Assembly: GCA_026874595.1 (NCBI GenBank) | Contig: CM049313.1 | Location: 59,415,159 to 59,479,158 of the forward strand | Direction of reading: 5' to 3' | Source of the DNA: Sipunculus nudus | Taxonomy: Eukaryota > Annelida > Sipuncula > Golfingiida > Sipunculidae | Length of the DNA: 64,000 nt | Part shown: piece after piece, positions 46,618 through 58,586 of the stretch | How the letters are laid out: each line of letters starts with the position of its first letter | How positions within the stretch are numbered: the stretch's first letter is position 1 | Translations under genes and position numbers: made by a program | Notes under the pieces: generated by a model | Database searches by the model: none | What the model saw: the letters and a program-made list of their open reading frames with translations, nothing else | Told to the model about the DNA's origin: nothing

Positions 46618-46868
46618 GTCATGAAGTGTAACAACAGGTTTCTCCTTAAATTCTCGAAGGACCGAAGTCGCATTAGTCCAATTTTGGGCTTGGTAGGAGA
46701 AGTAAGGGAAATTATGGACATCGAATTGTATGTAATATTTTGTATTTGTCGGTCTAATCGTTATAAAACGTGCCAGTCAAACGGACAGACAGACAGACGG
46801 ACGGATGACAGACAATGGATCATAACTATAGCTCAAAAGACTTATAAGCGGCTGAACTTAAAAATTGT
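46618..46868 (-). mobile_element. Helitron-like head fragment H7
   Basis: On the minus strand TTTTTAAGTTCAGCCGCTTA, then TTGAGCTATAGTTATGATCC, then a TCCGTCCGTCTGTCTGTC run. This parallels the H5 head (TTTTTAGCTCAGCTG, GAGCTATAGCGATC, TCCGTC run). The tandem body is absent, so only the 5' part was kept. Confidence 0.5.
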
Positions 46869-47991
46869 AGTGTATGTCAACACTTTGGAGATTGATAAGG
46901 TTTTCCGGAGATCTTTGGTTATTGTTGCCATTTTCAGATAGTGATGCTCATGTCATGATGTCCCTATAATTCACAGATTGCTGATTTTATATCTGTACCA
47001 TAGTGCCTTATAGTTCATGAAATACACTTTATTTCAAAACTACCTGAACAAGAATAAGCAAGAGGTTATAAGACAATAACCAAGAGATTATTCATACAAC
47101 ACCGTTTGAACGCTGATGTATATATGGTGAAATAAAAGGTATTTTCTACTTTGTCAAATTTGACGATTTTCAAACTTTCCCTCCACACAATTGCTTAGGA
47201 CTTTTTTTCTTTCATTAAGGCCATTCTAAGGAATCAAAATCAATTGCTTTTGCTTTTGTTGCAATTTGTGTGAGGTTGACCACTGATTTCGGGTAAAATG
47301 CCTGTACTAGAGTCCAAGTCCGAGTCTTAGTGCAATACAAATATCCATAAAAACAAATTTAAAAATGGAAATTTCAGATATCATGTACATTTTTAAGTCA
47401 TTTCATACATGTTTTTACTATAATGTTTTATTAAATTCATAGCTATCGTTTCTGGACAAAGCTTAGTGTGTATATACATAGCGTTATTAATTTGTGATAT
47501 TCTGCTAAAATTTCGTAAATGTGCATACATATTAAGTCTTTATAATATGTGACCGAATCGTTTTCTTTTGGATTCGAGATGGACTCGGCCTGATTTCTCG
47601 AGTCTTTATCTCCGAGACTAAGATCGAGTCCGAGTCCAGGATCTTCGAGTCCGGTCCGGACTCGAATCCAAGTCCTCACTCCAGCCCTCCATCACTGCGA
47701 CATAGATCGTAAATCGGTAATTTCGGTCTTTCCGTTTATGCATAAGATTTATTAAGGACCATAAGGTTTAATTATATCTGGGAATAAGGTGTCATTGCAA
47801 TGTCTCATGTGAATGTGCACAAGGGAAATGTGTATCTTTATTAATAGTAATAAAGATGAAGTGTGACGGGAGAATTGTCATTAAAACATCATCGGTGGAT
47901 ATTGTTAACAGATAACATATCTTTGCAAAAATAGGCCCGAAAATGAGAAGACCGGATGCCATGTTAAATATCCTTTTACTGCATTAGAACT
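46869..47991. other. Noncoding stretch with GAGTCC cluster
   Basis: At 47565-47690 CGAGTC, GACTCGG and GTCCGAGTCC words are densely packed, the richest example of the dispersed family in this window. No gene recognised. Confidence 0.5.
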
Positions 47992-48160
47992 TCATGGGTA
48001 CTGGCAGACAAACTAGTTGTCACGGTACTGGAAACGTCAGCCCAGTGGTGGTAATTACTGATACCTAAGAACGCAGCACAGTCTTCACCAAGACCACCGT
48101 TTGGCTCATGGTTAGGCCGTGTAGGTGACCTGGTGCTCGTGGTTCTCCCATCTCTACTGG
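47992..48160 (-). pseudogene. Unit 3 lectin exon remnant
   Basis: EPNGGLGEDC is identical to unit 2, followed by WAD in place of WVD. The closing Cys is absent because the frame runs through SSTVTTSLSASTHE. The 5' half before HWRWG is missing. Confidence 0.7.
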
Positions 48161-50255
48161 CAAAAGGGAAATAAAATAAAGGTAAACCTAATTAATTATG
48201 TGGAGCTCGCTTAAATCCAATAACCCACTTGAGTCGAAGTTGCATGTTCGATGTTTGAAGTTAATCATTACTGAATAAACTCAGCATCGAACCACGGATA
48301 AGTCGAAGCTTTATAGCAAGTCCCTTTGACTTTTACGCTCCCGAGGCAGCGGATATCTTGCGCTTCTAAAGAAGCAACTGATTTTCACGCTGCCAGCTTT
48401 GACCGTTTATGATATATTTAGACACCAGATGGCGGTTCGTTGTCCGCTGAAATAAACGTGCGTATGATGTGACAAGCAGCCAATCAGATGCCAATAAACA
48501 AAAACGCGACAGGCATCCTGGCTCCGCCCATTGCTGCGCTTCAAGCGCCGCTTGAGGAGTTTCCGGTCGAATTTAAATTGCTCCCTCTGCATTCTCGCAT
48601 CATCGACCGGTTCGATTATGACATTATGACTGTGTTAGCGTAGCCATGTATCTGTTGTCTGCAGAACTGAAACAAGCCAGCGAGGTGTGCACGCAGCCTT
48701 TGTTGTTACGTTTCGTTTGAATTACAGCTCACCGGCCGAGCATCCTATGTGCCCAAGGCCCTAAGCAAACCACGTCAGGGGCAATTCTCTCTGAGCCTGT
48801 GGTCTGTTCAGACGGTTACGCTGGGCGATGAGCTGTCACTCAAAACGAAATAAACATGATTGGCTCCATGTATTCCTCGCTTGGCTTTGTCTTCCAGCAC
48901 AAGGTCTCATCTGATTGGACAAAAATACAGTGCTCCCCTCTGGTGTAGCAATTCAGGATACGAGGTCATAACAAACAGCGCCTTACGATATAGGTAGTAG
49001 CCCTATAGGTAAAGCGCTGTGTAAAGAGCGTATTTGACTTTTAGCACAACCAGGTTGATCACTGTAGTTCGTGTAATGACATGTGTCAGGTAAAAACTAG
49101 GTTGTACGTATAGAACTCAATCCCAGGATTCTTTGAAATAACAACATAAACGAGTAAATTCGAAAGGAGCATAATATACTTTTGTACAATCCGGCACATG
49201 GACTTACTATCTCAAATCCGCGTTATGCGTTATATATGATTCAATGTGTGAGTAATTTAAATATAGTCCACGTGTGCCTTTTACCATAACAAGACTGCGT
49301 GCACCATGGGTCCAATCTTTCGAATACGCTACAACTGCGAAACAGAATAAAGTAAAATTACAGAGGAAGCACAGAAGAAACATCGAAAAATCTAGAATTT
49401 TCCATTTACTCGGTTGAGATCAGGTGACGTGCACGTTATCTTTGGCAACTCTGATCGCGCCTAACGCCAGCTTATTTCCATTTCCGTAATAGAGAAAGGA
49501 AACGGCTTCAAAACGAAATACTTGCAGATACAAAATTATCTGATTGTGAAAACACTTTATTTCATAAATTTTAACATACCTTGATGTGAACAGGTCCTTT
49601 TTAATGTTTTAGCAAATTATCTTGAATGCGCGACCTCTGGTGAAATTGTACTGGACCTGGTATTTTCCACAAGCTCAAGTGTGATATTTGTCTTCGCCAG
49701 TATATTTATAGTAGGGTATGCATGCTTCCCCGTTCGGGCGTGTTTGTTTTAGTGTATGTTTTTTTTTCACAATATAACTCACGTAATCATGAACTCGGAG
49801 GAAAAAAGAATCGATTCGATTTTGGAATGGTTCCAGCTCATGATTCGGCTTTCAGAAATATTCATAAATGTACAGTCACATATTCCCAGACTGAACATGG
49901 GAATACGGGCCGAACTTGTTGGGGACCATATGCCCAATTAAACCTGGGTTGCGGAGTACCCCCTCCCCCATTAAGGGTAGCCCGTATGGCGGAGGCCTGC
50001 ATTCCTAATATAATATTAAGATATTTTTGTTTTGAGCTTTAGCTAATGATTTAGTATATATTTATATATTTACAATATAACAAATTTACATGTTTCGCAG
50101 GCGATAGCCAAATCCTTGCTCAAGAAAAAGTTCTCTTATTGGTTCAAAGATTTTAATTCTGAAATGAGAAGTTGACAAAAGTTACTAGAGCTACAACACC
50201 TATTTCAAATTTTGAAAAAGTGGCAGATATATAATGTATGTTAACCATTCAAAAC
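48161..50255. other. Noncoding stretch within unit 3
   Basis: No lectin exon recognised. 49262-49330 shares blocks (AGTCCACGTG, TTACCATAACA) with 59775-59830, in line with segmental duplication. 49725-49880 is a relative of H8 (28080-28270). Confidence 0.45.
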
Positions 50256-50487
50256 ATATGTATGGACATTAGGCTTCTTAGACTCGGACGATAGCTTTCC
50301 TTGACGAGAGGCAAGATAACAGAATCCATTACTTGTAATTTGGATCCAGCTGTATCTTGGTGCCGTGCGCAAAGGGAGAGATATCCGGTGTTAGATATGT
50401 TTTGGTAGGTCTTGATAACTGTTCCCTTGGAAATAATGGTACCTTTCTTCCGGGTATACTTCACGGACAAAATCGTTGAATTGACAG
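50256..50487 (-). pseudogene. Unit 3 PAN-like exon, frameshifted
   Basis: Acceptor ATATCAG, donor CATAT|GTTTTG. The first 45 residues follow units 1 and 2. A 13-bp shortening then changes frame, so the last two cysteines are out of frame. Confidence 0.7.
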
Positions 50488-53431
50488 CTGATATTGCAAA
50501 GAGGGGAATTCCCACGGAAAAGAGCCGTACATCTTAAAATCATATAAATATGGGCATAAATTCGGATATAAACAAAAGAATTTCAATCACGAAATTAAAA
50601 TAAAGTATTTGCATATACTATTTTACACACAAGTTTTTTAATTATACGTGGCACTGTATGAATGATATCTCTATGATGTAACACGACACTGATGGAATTT
50701 CTTTATACCCCTTTTATATCTTCCCAATGTCTGAATCTTGAATCTTATTAGTTAAATAAATCCTGCTGACTGATTAATACATGCCATTTCGAGGCGAGGG
50801 TGGTAGAAATACTGTCATTTTCAAGCCCGTAGGCTGGGAGGGGGGGGGGGGGGTTCGGTGGGTTCGGACGAACCCCCCCGCTGAGCAACTGAGTTCCACC
50901 TGACGAATACAGATATGCTATAATCTAGGAAAATTATACAGAACTTAATGTTGAACCCCTTCTGTCCGGTTCCATGCATGTCCTCACAGGGAGAGACTAT
51001 ATTTCTGTATAAATATTGTTTAAAGTGGCCTCTTTTCTTAAGCTCTGTCAGGGATGAAGACTGTAATTATGGTTCAAAATGTTTAATTTCACCCCTGAAA
51101 CAAGAGAAAACTGTTGATTGCCCTTTCTCATGCAAAGAGGGCAGTAGCATCCTCTTGTTTCCGGGCCAACGGATGTAACTTTAAGGCCACTTTGTCAATA
51201 GCGCACGCACAGAGGGCATACATGCCAAGAGACCAAACCCAGCTTGTTCCCATCAAAATAACAAATAAAGGAAGAAACCAAACAAAAAGTTAAAATATAT
51301 CATAAAGATTTATAAATGAGCTTATGGAACTTTTCGATATGTTGGGGATGTAAAATAAAAGGGCCTTGCATATTGCTTCGTAGCTACAGGCCTGTCACGC
51401 AAACAATTCTATTTGTTCTTTCTTGTTTGCGTTACAGCTCCTAAGGTGGAGAGTTTACCCTCTAACGCTTAGTCAGATCTGACCAAAGCGGTTCGGACTA
51501 TGATATTCGGCGTTCAGCGGGAGGACATGCAACAACCTCTACATATTACGCATAATACGGGTGTGTTGACTCGGTTGAGAATTAAATTTTAACTTAAATG
51601 TTCAGTATGTATTAAATTATTGTCACTTACACTCAAGAAATACAGAAAATGGTTACCTCAATCGGCTCTTGTTAACAGCCTGGCAAGGCATGTTGGCTAG
51701 GCTAAGGAGGGTCTATCCTTGGGGGATTTATGAGGGAACCACCATATTTAAGTGTTTTAGGTAATTTGTATAGATCCCCCTGTTAATTTGCAAGTGATAC
51801 CCTTTTGGGGTTGTGGTCGAATAAGAGGGGAAACTCTCACCAACAGGTGTTCGGATTCCATTCCTAATTGCTTCGGTGGTTCAGAAGAGTATATAACCGT
51901 CTATAGTCGTCCTATCAGCAGTTTGTCTGCCCGTTAGATTAGCTTGTTTACTCACCGTTATCTACGGATTTTAAAAATTTAACATAGAGTACGATGTACA
52001 GACGTTCTACTAAACCGGACACTAGGTCAATGTGTTTGTTCCTTTAAAAAATTAAACTAAACCAGATTGCATTCAAAACCTATTTTAACAATTCAAGACT
52101 GAAAAATGTTTAGCTTGTATTGTTCTGATTAAGGCACAGAGCATTTCATTATATGTTTGATATATATGAAGAAAATTAGGTCAGTATTGAGTAATTATGG
52201 ACTGGATCCTGTGTTTAGTCGAGAATCTTTTTACTTAATGAATATGTTAACCGCTTAAGCTAGAACTCAGTTCATCCAGAAAATAACTACAGTTAATTTA
52301 GATTTAAGTCAACACTGGAGATCAGGTCAGAAATTCTATGTATTTTTAAAATAATCAACAAATGTAAAAACACTACCATGAATTTCACCCTATACTTTGA
52401 CTATCGCATATTGTTTTCTAGTAAGCACTGTTGATTTAATTTTCAAATACCATGAATACATAGATTTAAGCTATTGGTTCTGAAAGTCTAAGGCAGTTAC
52501 CCCCCCCCCCCAAAAAAATGGTCAGGTATGGGAGTTTTCAGGGGGTAATACTATATAATTTATGAATAATTCAGATCAGGTAACAGGCCACCTCCATAGA
52601 GTACTGGAGGGCAAGCTGGCGAATTGCTATAGATATATGTCGAAGTGGAGCACACCTGCTGTGTACCCCTTGCCTGAAGGGACTGAGGAATGACATAATT
52701 ATCATTTAATATGTTTAATATTAATATGGATTTTATTCACCGAGGCTCTTTAAGTTACTTGGATCGTTTATTTTGTCAGCCTTTAGGCTATACACCCTCT
52801 AAACAGTTCAGTCTACTAATTTCATTTATCATACAGTACAATGTATATACCTGATTTGTTTTTTTTTTCGGAACTCGCAGAAGTGCCCCGGGATCTTAAT
52901 TGATCCCTTAAAGTTCCAGCTCCGGCCAAGGTCTGTCCTATATACTGCGCCATTTGTCATAGAATTTTTAATATAATTCTGATTCTTTCAGCTACTAACT
53001 GCCTCGCCTGCTGGTCATTTTTTTTTTATTTATGCATATTTCAAGTATACCTAGAAACAGCAGACAGTATATCCCGTTTGACACCAAACATCACCCGGTT
53101 CATTTCTATCCAAAAATGTTAATTTTAAAGTTATTAGCATTGAATGTATATCAATTTCAAGCAACCTCATTTAACTGTCAGTTAACGTGATAATCAATTG
53201 AATAGACAGCTACTGGAGAATTACTGAGGTGTGAGTTTGACAATGAATATGGTTGTATAAAAAAGGTTATATATAAAGGTTCCACCATCACTGAAAACGA
53301 ACCCTCACACTCAGCAGTCAGCTACGGGCCTGATTTTACTGAGGTCATATTCGCATCAATTTATGTTTTACTTTGTTTTGCCACGCTGTTATGCGGAAGA
53401 CCACAACCAGACTTACAGACCGCAGACTTAC
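50488..53431. other. Large intron or noncoding stretch of unit 3
   Basis: It holds a G-run palindrome at 50847-50879, a poly-C/poly-A stretch near 52501-52517 and otherwise AT-rich sequence. No exon was recognised. Confidence 0.4.
50847..50879. other. GGGGGGGTTCG palindrome
   Basis: Perfect 11-bp arms GGGGGGGTTCG and CGAACCCCCCC with an 11-nt spacer, at the end of a longer G run. Confidence 0.85.
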
Positions 53432-53482
53432 CTTCTCCCCACAAAAAAAAATTCACAATAAGGTTCACATACGGATGTACAT
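53432..53482 (-). pseudogene. Unit 3 signal-exon remnant
   Basis: It starts MYIRM then TGA. It is 51 bp rather than 49, with a T9 run, before an intact GTAAGT donor. Confidence 0.6.
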
Positions 53483-54460
53483 TTTTAATATAAATTACAA
53501 TTCTTGGTGAACCCCAGTTCATTGTATCCTTTCTGTGAAATCAAGAACAAATTACTGTCGAATCCTGAACGTGTGAGGCGAAATCGAGGAATCATGAATA
53601 AAATCGGCTAGCCTGCTTTAACTGCCGACACCAACAAGTAACTGATCTCGCTGTTTACCTTACTGTGTAATTAATCCCTCAATTACACCCAATGCCTGGC
53701 CTAATTCAGCATTCACTACAGGTAGATAAATAAATTTTATTCGCTGATCGTTTGGTATTTTTTGTCAATCAAGGTATTCACCATAGTATATGGTTTGTGG
53801 TAATTGTGTTTGATTGTAAATCCAGGTAGCCACATGATGTTTGCCCACTACATAATAAGACATAAAGGGGCATAATTCATCGGCTGAACCACTAAATGGT
53901 ATTAAGTCAATAATTAAATGTCCATTATCAGACGTTATAACATGTGTTTCTCCGAGTTCAGCATAGGTTCTGTCGAATGACGAATGAAAACACTATACCT
54001 TTGACAGATGGAAATATTGGAGGTAGTGGGGTTATACATCTGACATAGTTAATGATACAAGGAAATATGTATGTACACAAAGGAGGATGGAGTGCAACCT
54101 ATTCTTCCACCATACAAATATACGCACGGACTGAATCATTATATTGGTTGTTGGTGGAGCGATAGTGACTGTCCTTATGATAAGGTGGAACACATGCAGG
54201 TGTCCATTATCACTAAGTATTTATCCTGTTCAACAATGTATAGAAACATCCTTCTAAGTGAATAAAGAAAAAAGTGAAGACATGTAAGGAATACAGTTGA
54301 GAGCAATCATTTTATTCGTAACCAACTTAAATTAATTTATTTAATTTTATTTATTATGTATTTATTATTATTAACTAAAATAAGTTTTCTTTGTCACCGA
54401 TGTCAATTAGTATGTTTTTTTTTGGTTTGCTCTAAATCTTACTTAATGTATGCATTCATA

Positions 54461-54760
54461 TGTGGGGGCGGTGGTGTAATGGTTAATTTGCCGGGCTCAT
54501 GATCGAGAGGTCGTGAGTTCGAATCCCGGTCACAGTGCCAAGACCCTTAGGCAAGGTTCCAACCGAAAGTGTGTCAACCCAGCAGTAAAAATGGGTACCA
54601 ATAAATACTGGGAAGGTAACCTGCGATGGACCAGCGTTCCATCCAGGGGGAGTTTAACTCGTAAGTCGCTTCACGCTACAGAAACCGGGATAAGCTCCGG
54701 CCTGATGAGCCATTAGGCTCGGGTGTAAAAGCCCAGCAGACTTTACCTTTACCTTACCTG
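54461..54760 (+). mobile_element. tRNA-derived SINE with 10-bp target duplication
   Basis: The 5' head is tRNA-like with A box TGGTGTAATGGTT and B box GAGTTCGAATCCC. The middle carries GGACCAGCGTTCCATCCAGG and AAACCGGGATAAGCTCCGGC, a domain seen in several invertebrate and fish SINEs. The tail is CTTTACCTTTACCTTACC. It is flanked by the exact 10-bp duplication TGCATTCATA at 54451-54460 and 54761-54770, so both ends are certain and the copy is fairly young. RNA polymerase III transcription is expected for the family. Confidence 0.9.
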
Positions 54761-54937
54761 TGCATTCATAAATTGTTATGTTCAGTAAAGTTGCATAATA
54801 TCGACCCGATCATGCGCAATCCCGGCCTGGTCTTTATGCAGGAATGATATATTTTTCAGAACAATTAAACACGACCCATTCTAATAAACTCCACAGATAA
54901 GATTAAGGTACTTCAGTTGAGCCCCTTTTCAGAGTAT

Positions 54938-55085
54938 TGTTACGGAACTTAATATAAACAGATCACGTATGCGTGATGAACACAAATTCTGTAACGGAGA
55001 TAAAAAAAATCAGATTCTGTAACACTAGGCATCGGGAAATGTCTAGGGGAATGAATAAAGAGGTCAGTGTTTTTTTTTAACAAAT
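54938..55085 (-). repeat. Shortened LTR, left end of the gypsy fossil
   Basis: It begins TGTTACGGAAC and matches the first 140 or so bases of the full LTR at 57804, then passes into internal sequence. Confidence 0.8.
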
Positions 55086-57803
55086 AAATAATTCTGATTG
55101 GGCTTTACAAATCAGGGCTTTATGATTTACAATATTGTACAACATCTTTCCTGAGGTTAGGCCAACAGAAGTGTGTACTAACTTTCTGATAAGTTTTATG
55201 TATACCTAAATGGCGAGACAAAGTAGCCTCATGTGCCTTGCCTAGAACTTCACTGCGAAAGCTTTTGGGCATTAATATTTGATGTTTGATGGCCCACTCA
55301 TAATCAGCGCATACATCAGGTGGTCGCCATATACGCATAAGCACTCCATTTTTGACATAGAAATAAACTGGGTTTTGTGACAGCTCATCTTTAGAAACTG
55401 CCCTGGGAAACAAACATGAAATATCAGGGTCCTTATGCTGTTCCGCGATAATTCCTGACCTTAAGAATGCTGCATCCTGTAGACAAGAGTCGTTAGACGA
55501 GTCACTAGTGACTCCCAGAGTATTACCATCTGGACCATTATCCTCATGTGTGTTTTTCTTGGCCATAGATCCAGTTACAGCACATGAAGGATACAAACCA
55601 GGAATTTCCTGACTTTCCGGATCAGTGTCCTGATCAAGTGACGGCTTTTCTGTTACTATTGGTACAGGCTGTACTTTATCACCTGCAACATCATTGCCTA
55701 GTAGCAACTGAATTACCTTAAAGGGTAAAGTAGTTCTTATGCCCACAGTAATATTCCCAGAAATTAAATCTGACTCTAAATGGATACTGTGAAGCGGAAC
55801 TGAAGTGTGCCTGTCTGAAAACACTACATTAACAAGTGCATGTGCACCAGTAAAGGACCTATTAGAAAATGGCAAAGTGTTTGCTTACATGAGAGTCTGG
55901 CCTGAACCAGTGTCCCTCAAAATTCTAATAGGGATAGAATCTGAAAAATCACTTGAAAGTGATACGAAACCATCATATATGAATGGCTCAAATAACTCGA
56001 TTTCAGAGTCAAGAGAAGAATCTACTACCTCAACCTCATCAAACAAAGAACTGACATTGACAGTGTCAGTCATAAACTCTGTTTCAGAGTCATCTAAGGA
56101 ATCTACATCCTTACCAAAATCCTCATGGGAGTCAACTGAGGAATTTTCCTCAGCAGAAACAAACTTTTGTTTGTCATAAGCGGACCTGGCCTCATTTGAA
56201 ATACTCTCGCAAGAGTCATAAAAGGACTTAGCCTTATTTAGAGAATACTCCTCGCAGGAGTCTTGAAAGGACCTAGCCTTATTTAATTCCTCCCAGGAAT
56301 CAACTGAGGTTTTTACCCCGCAAGCCACGGATTCTTCTTCAGATTCAGACGGCACTTGGGCCTCCGTAGCATCAAACTCTTTTTTTGAGTCAACAAAGGA
56401 GTTCTACCCCTTATTTACATGAAAGGAGCCTGGCTCTTGTACTATGCTATGCATAGATTTTGAAACAAAACCAGAAGGTTTGCTATTTGGTCTATTCGCA
56501 AGTTTCCAGCAGTCAGATATTAGATGACCTTCCTTCTTGCAGTAATTACAGATTTTCTTTGAAAATGACTGGTCTTTGTTGGACTTAGACACAGTGGACG
56601 TGGACTGAGATGTAGCGATGGGCTTTGCTGAACTATCAGGACTACTTGTACTGGGTGACTGCGCTTTAAACTTCTGTTGACCACACTGAGTTACATTCTT
56701 GTTTGTGAATGACTAGTTTGATTTGCTAGTAAAGGACATTTTGTATGTCAATGCATAATCATCAGCTAATTGAGCAGCAATGTCAAGTGTTTCAGGACTT
56801 TTCTCATCGAGAAAACATCTGCGTCAATGCAGCGCTTAAATTCTTCAAGCAAAATCAACTGGCGCAAATTGTCATAATCTTTCATTACGTTATTAGAACT
56901 ACACCAGCGATCAAACAACCGCTCTTTTGTCCTAGCAAATTCTACGTAGGTCTAATTTTTGCGCTTTTCCCAATTTCTGGATTTCTGGAGGTAAGCCTAA
57001 GAACTAACTTATAACCTTTAAGGATTAACCGTTTTACCAGGTCATAATCAGCAGCAGCTTCTACTGAAAGCTCTGTATAAATTTCTCTGGCCTTGTCAGT
57101 CAATACACTTTGTAACAGCATAGCGCAATTTTCCTTAGGCCATTTTAAATTTTCAGCTACCTTCTCAAAGTGTAAGAAATATTTATCAACCTCTTTTTCT
57201 TGAAATGGTGGGACAAGTCTGATGTGTTTAGTAACATCAAAACTGTGAGTTGGGGCAGCACGTAGACTATGTTCTAGTTTAAGTCTTTCTAACTCCAGTC
57301 GTTTTAACTCAATTTCTTTTTCTTTTTCTAGTCTTTCTCTTTCTAACCGTTCTTCCCTCTTTTTTAATGCTAGCTCATGTTGCATTTCCAACTTTTTAAA
57401 TTCTAATTGCATAGCAAGGCTATCATTTTTTTATGTTTCAACTTTAGTCTCTTCAATTAAACCTTTGCTAATAAAATCTTGCATGATTTTAGCAATGATA
57501 TCAGGCTTTCTCAAAGTTTTTTTCACACTTAGACCTAAGTGTTGTCCCAAACGCAACAACTGTTCTTTTGACAACTGTTCAAGTTGATCAGGGTCCGGAT
57601 CGTCAACAATTGTCTCAGGTTGAAATCTGCCATGTTAAGATGTTAAAACAATAACAAAAAAAAACACTGAGATAAATCCTGTAAACAATGTACTGTAAAC
57701 AATATGTAATCTTGTAAACAATGTATGATAAAACAATATGTCCAGGTCAAGGCCTAATAAATTTGAAAACTATTAAGCATCCCGACGAGAGCCCCCAATT
57801 TTA

Positions 57804-58586
57804 TGTTACGGAACCTAATATAAACAGATCACGTATGCGTGATGAACACAAATTTTGAAACGGAGATAAAAAAATCAGATTCTGTAACACTAGGCAGCGG
57901 GAAATGTCTAGGGGAATGAATAAAGAAGTCAGAGGTTTTTTTAAAACAAATAAATATAATTTATTCTTAAAACAACCCTAACAATACAATACACTAAATC
58001 AATACAATTACACAGTCAAACAGCGTTGTAGCAACAGGTCAATACAATTACACAGAAAGATAATGGTATAGTACCTCGATACCAACACCATCACCACGAT
58101 AAGTCCTTTGAATGTAAACTCTCGAGAATTACAGTTCAGTGGAAAGTTCTTGCAACAACACAGAAAGTAAACTGAAGTCCAAATGTATAAAATCCAGGAG
58201 AAAGTTCTTATAAATCTATCATTGCCGCATTCGTCGGATAAGGTCCTGACACACGCTTCTGCGTCCGCTGGTATCTGCTCTGCTCTGCCCTCTGGTTCTA
58301 GAAAACAGCCCCTTTATATACCTTCACCCCCAAAGCCGGGAATTTTCCACTTCTCGAACAGTCTATAATGACCCTACTCAACAGTAAACACTCGTTTCAG
58401 GAATTCTCTAGAAAGACATAGCCGTGTGTCTCTACACATACCAGGCTCATCACGTGACCTATGACCAGGCGTGAAAACTCAAGGCTCACATGACAACGAA
58501 AGTTCAACCAGTACGGATTAAACATAAAATGTAACAACAACACCGAGTTACGCCCGTGTCACACAATAAAAAGAGCACCTGTAACA
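57804..58586 (-). repeat. Full LTR (783 bp), right end of the gypsy fossil
   Basis: The ends TGTTAC and GTAACA form a perfect 6-bp inverted repeat, with TG...CA termini as expected. Confidence 0.85.

Larger units (their letters stand above)
47992..53482 (-). pseudogene. PAN/C-type lectin unit 3, decayed
   Basis: The signal exon (53482-53432) is homologous to the other two (MYIR start, strong GTAAGT donor) but is 51 bp with an in-frame TGA at codon 6. The PAN exon (50487-50256) is 232 bp instead of 245. It reads VKYTRKKGTIISKGTVIKTY and LCARHQDTAG, then shifts frame by a 13-bp deletion and resumes as SIQITSNGFCYLASRQGKLS. The first lectin exon was not found. The second (48160-47992) keeps NHEPNGGLGEDCAAFLGISN and HHWADVSS but lost its 5' part and the final VVCQYP. 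Loss at four of four exons marks a pseudogene. A SINE and an LTR fossil lie upstream. Confidence 0.7.
54938..58586 (-). mobile_element. Broken Ty3/gypsy LTR retrotransposon, Gmr1-like (fossil)
   Basis: A minus-strand insertion flanked by the 4-bp duplication GTAT on both sides. Parts in order: 5' LTR (58586-57804), a tRNA-Pro-like primer-binding site next to it (about 57800-57780), gag with a coiled coil, capsid-like region and CCHC zinc knuckle (about 57633-56400), a protease-like region, then an integrase zinc-binding region (to 55120), then a shortened 3' LTR. The integrase part follows the protease directly, the order known for Gmr1-type elements. Reverse transcriptase and RNase H are absent. 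It is clearly dead, with several breaks (roughly half a dozen). The shared LTR sequence differs at about 5% of sites by eye, suggesting a moderate age. The element sits in the upstream region of lectin unit 3. Confidence 0.85.

Noticed and set aside
54465-54545. tRNA gene
   Set aside because: A and B boxes are present, but the sequence continues into a SINE body with target duplications.
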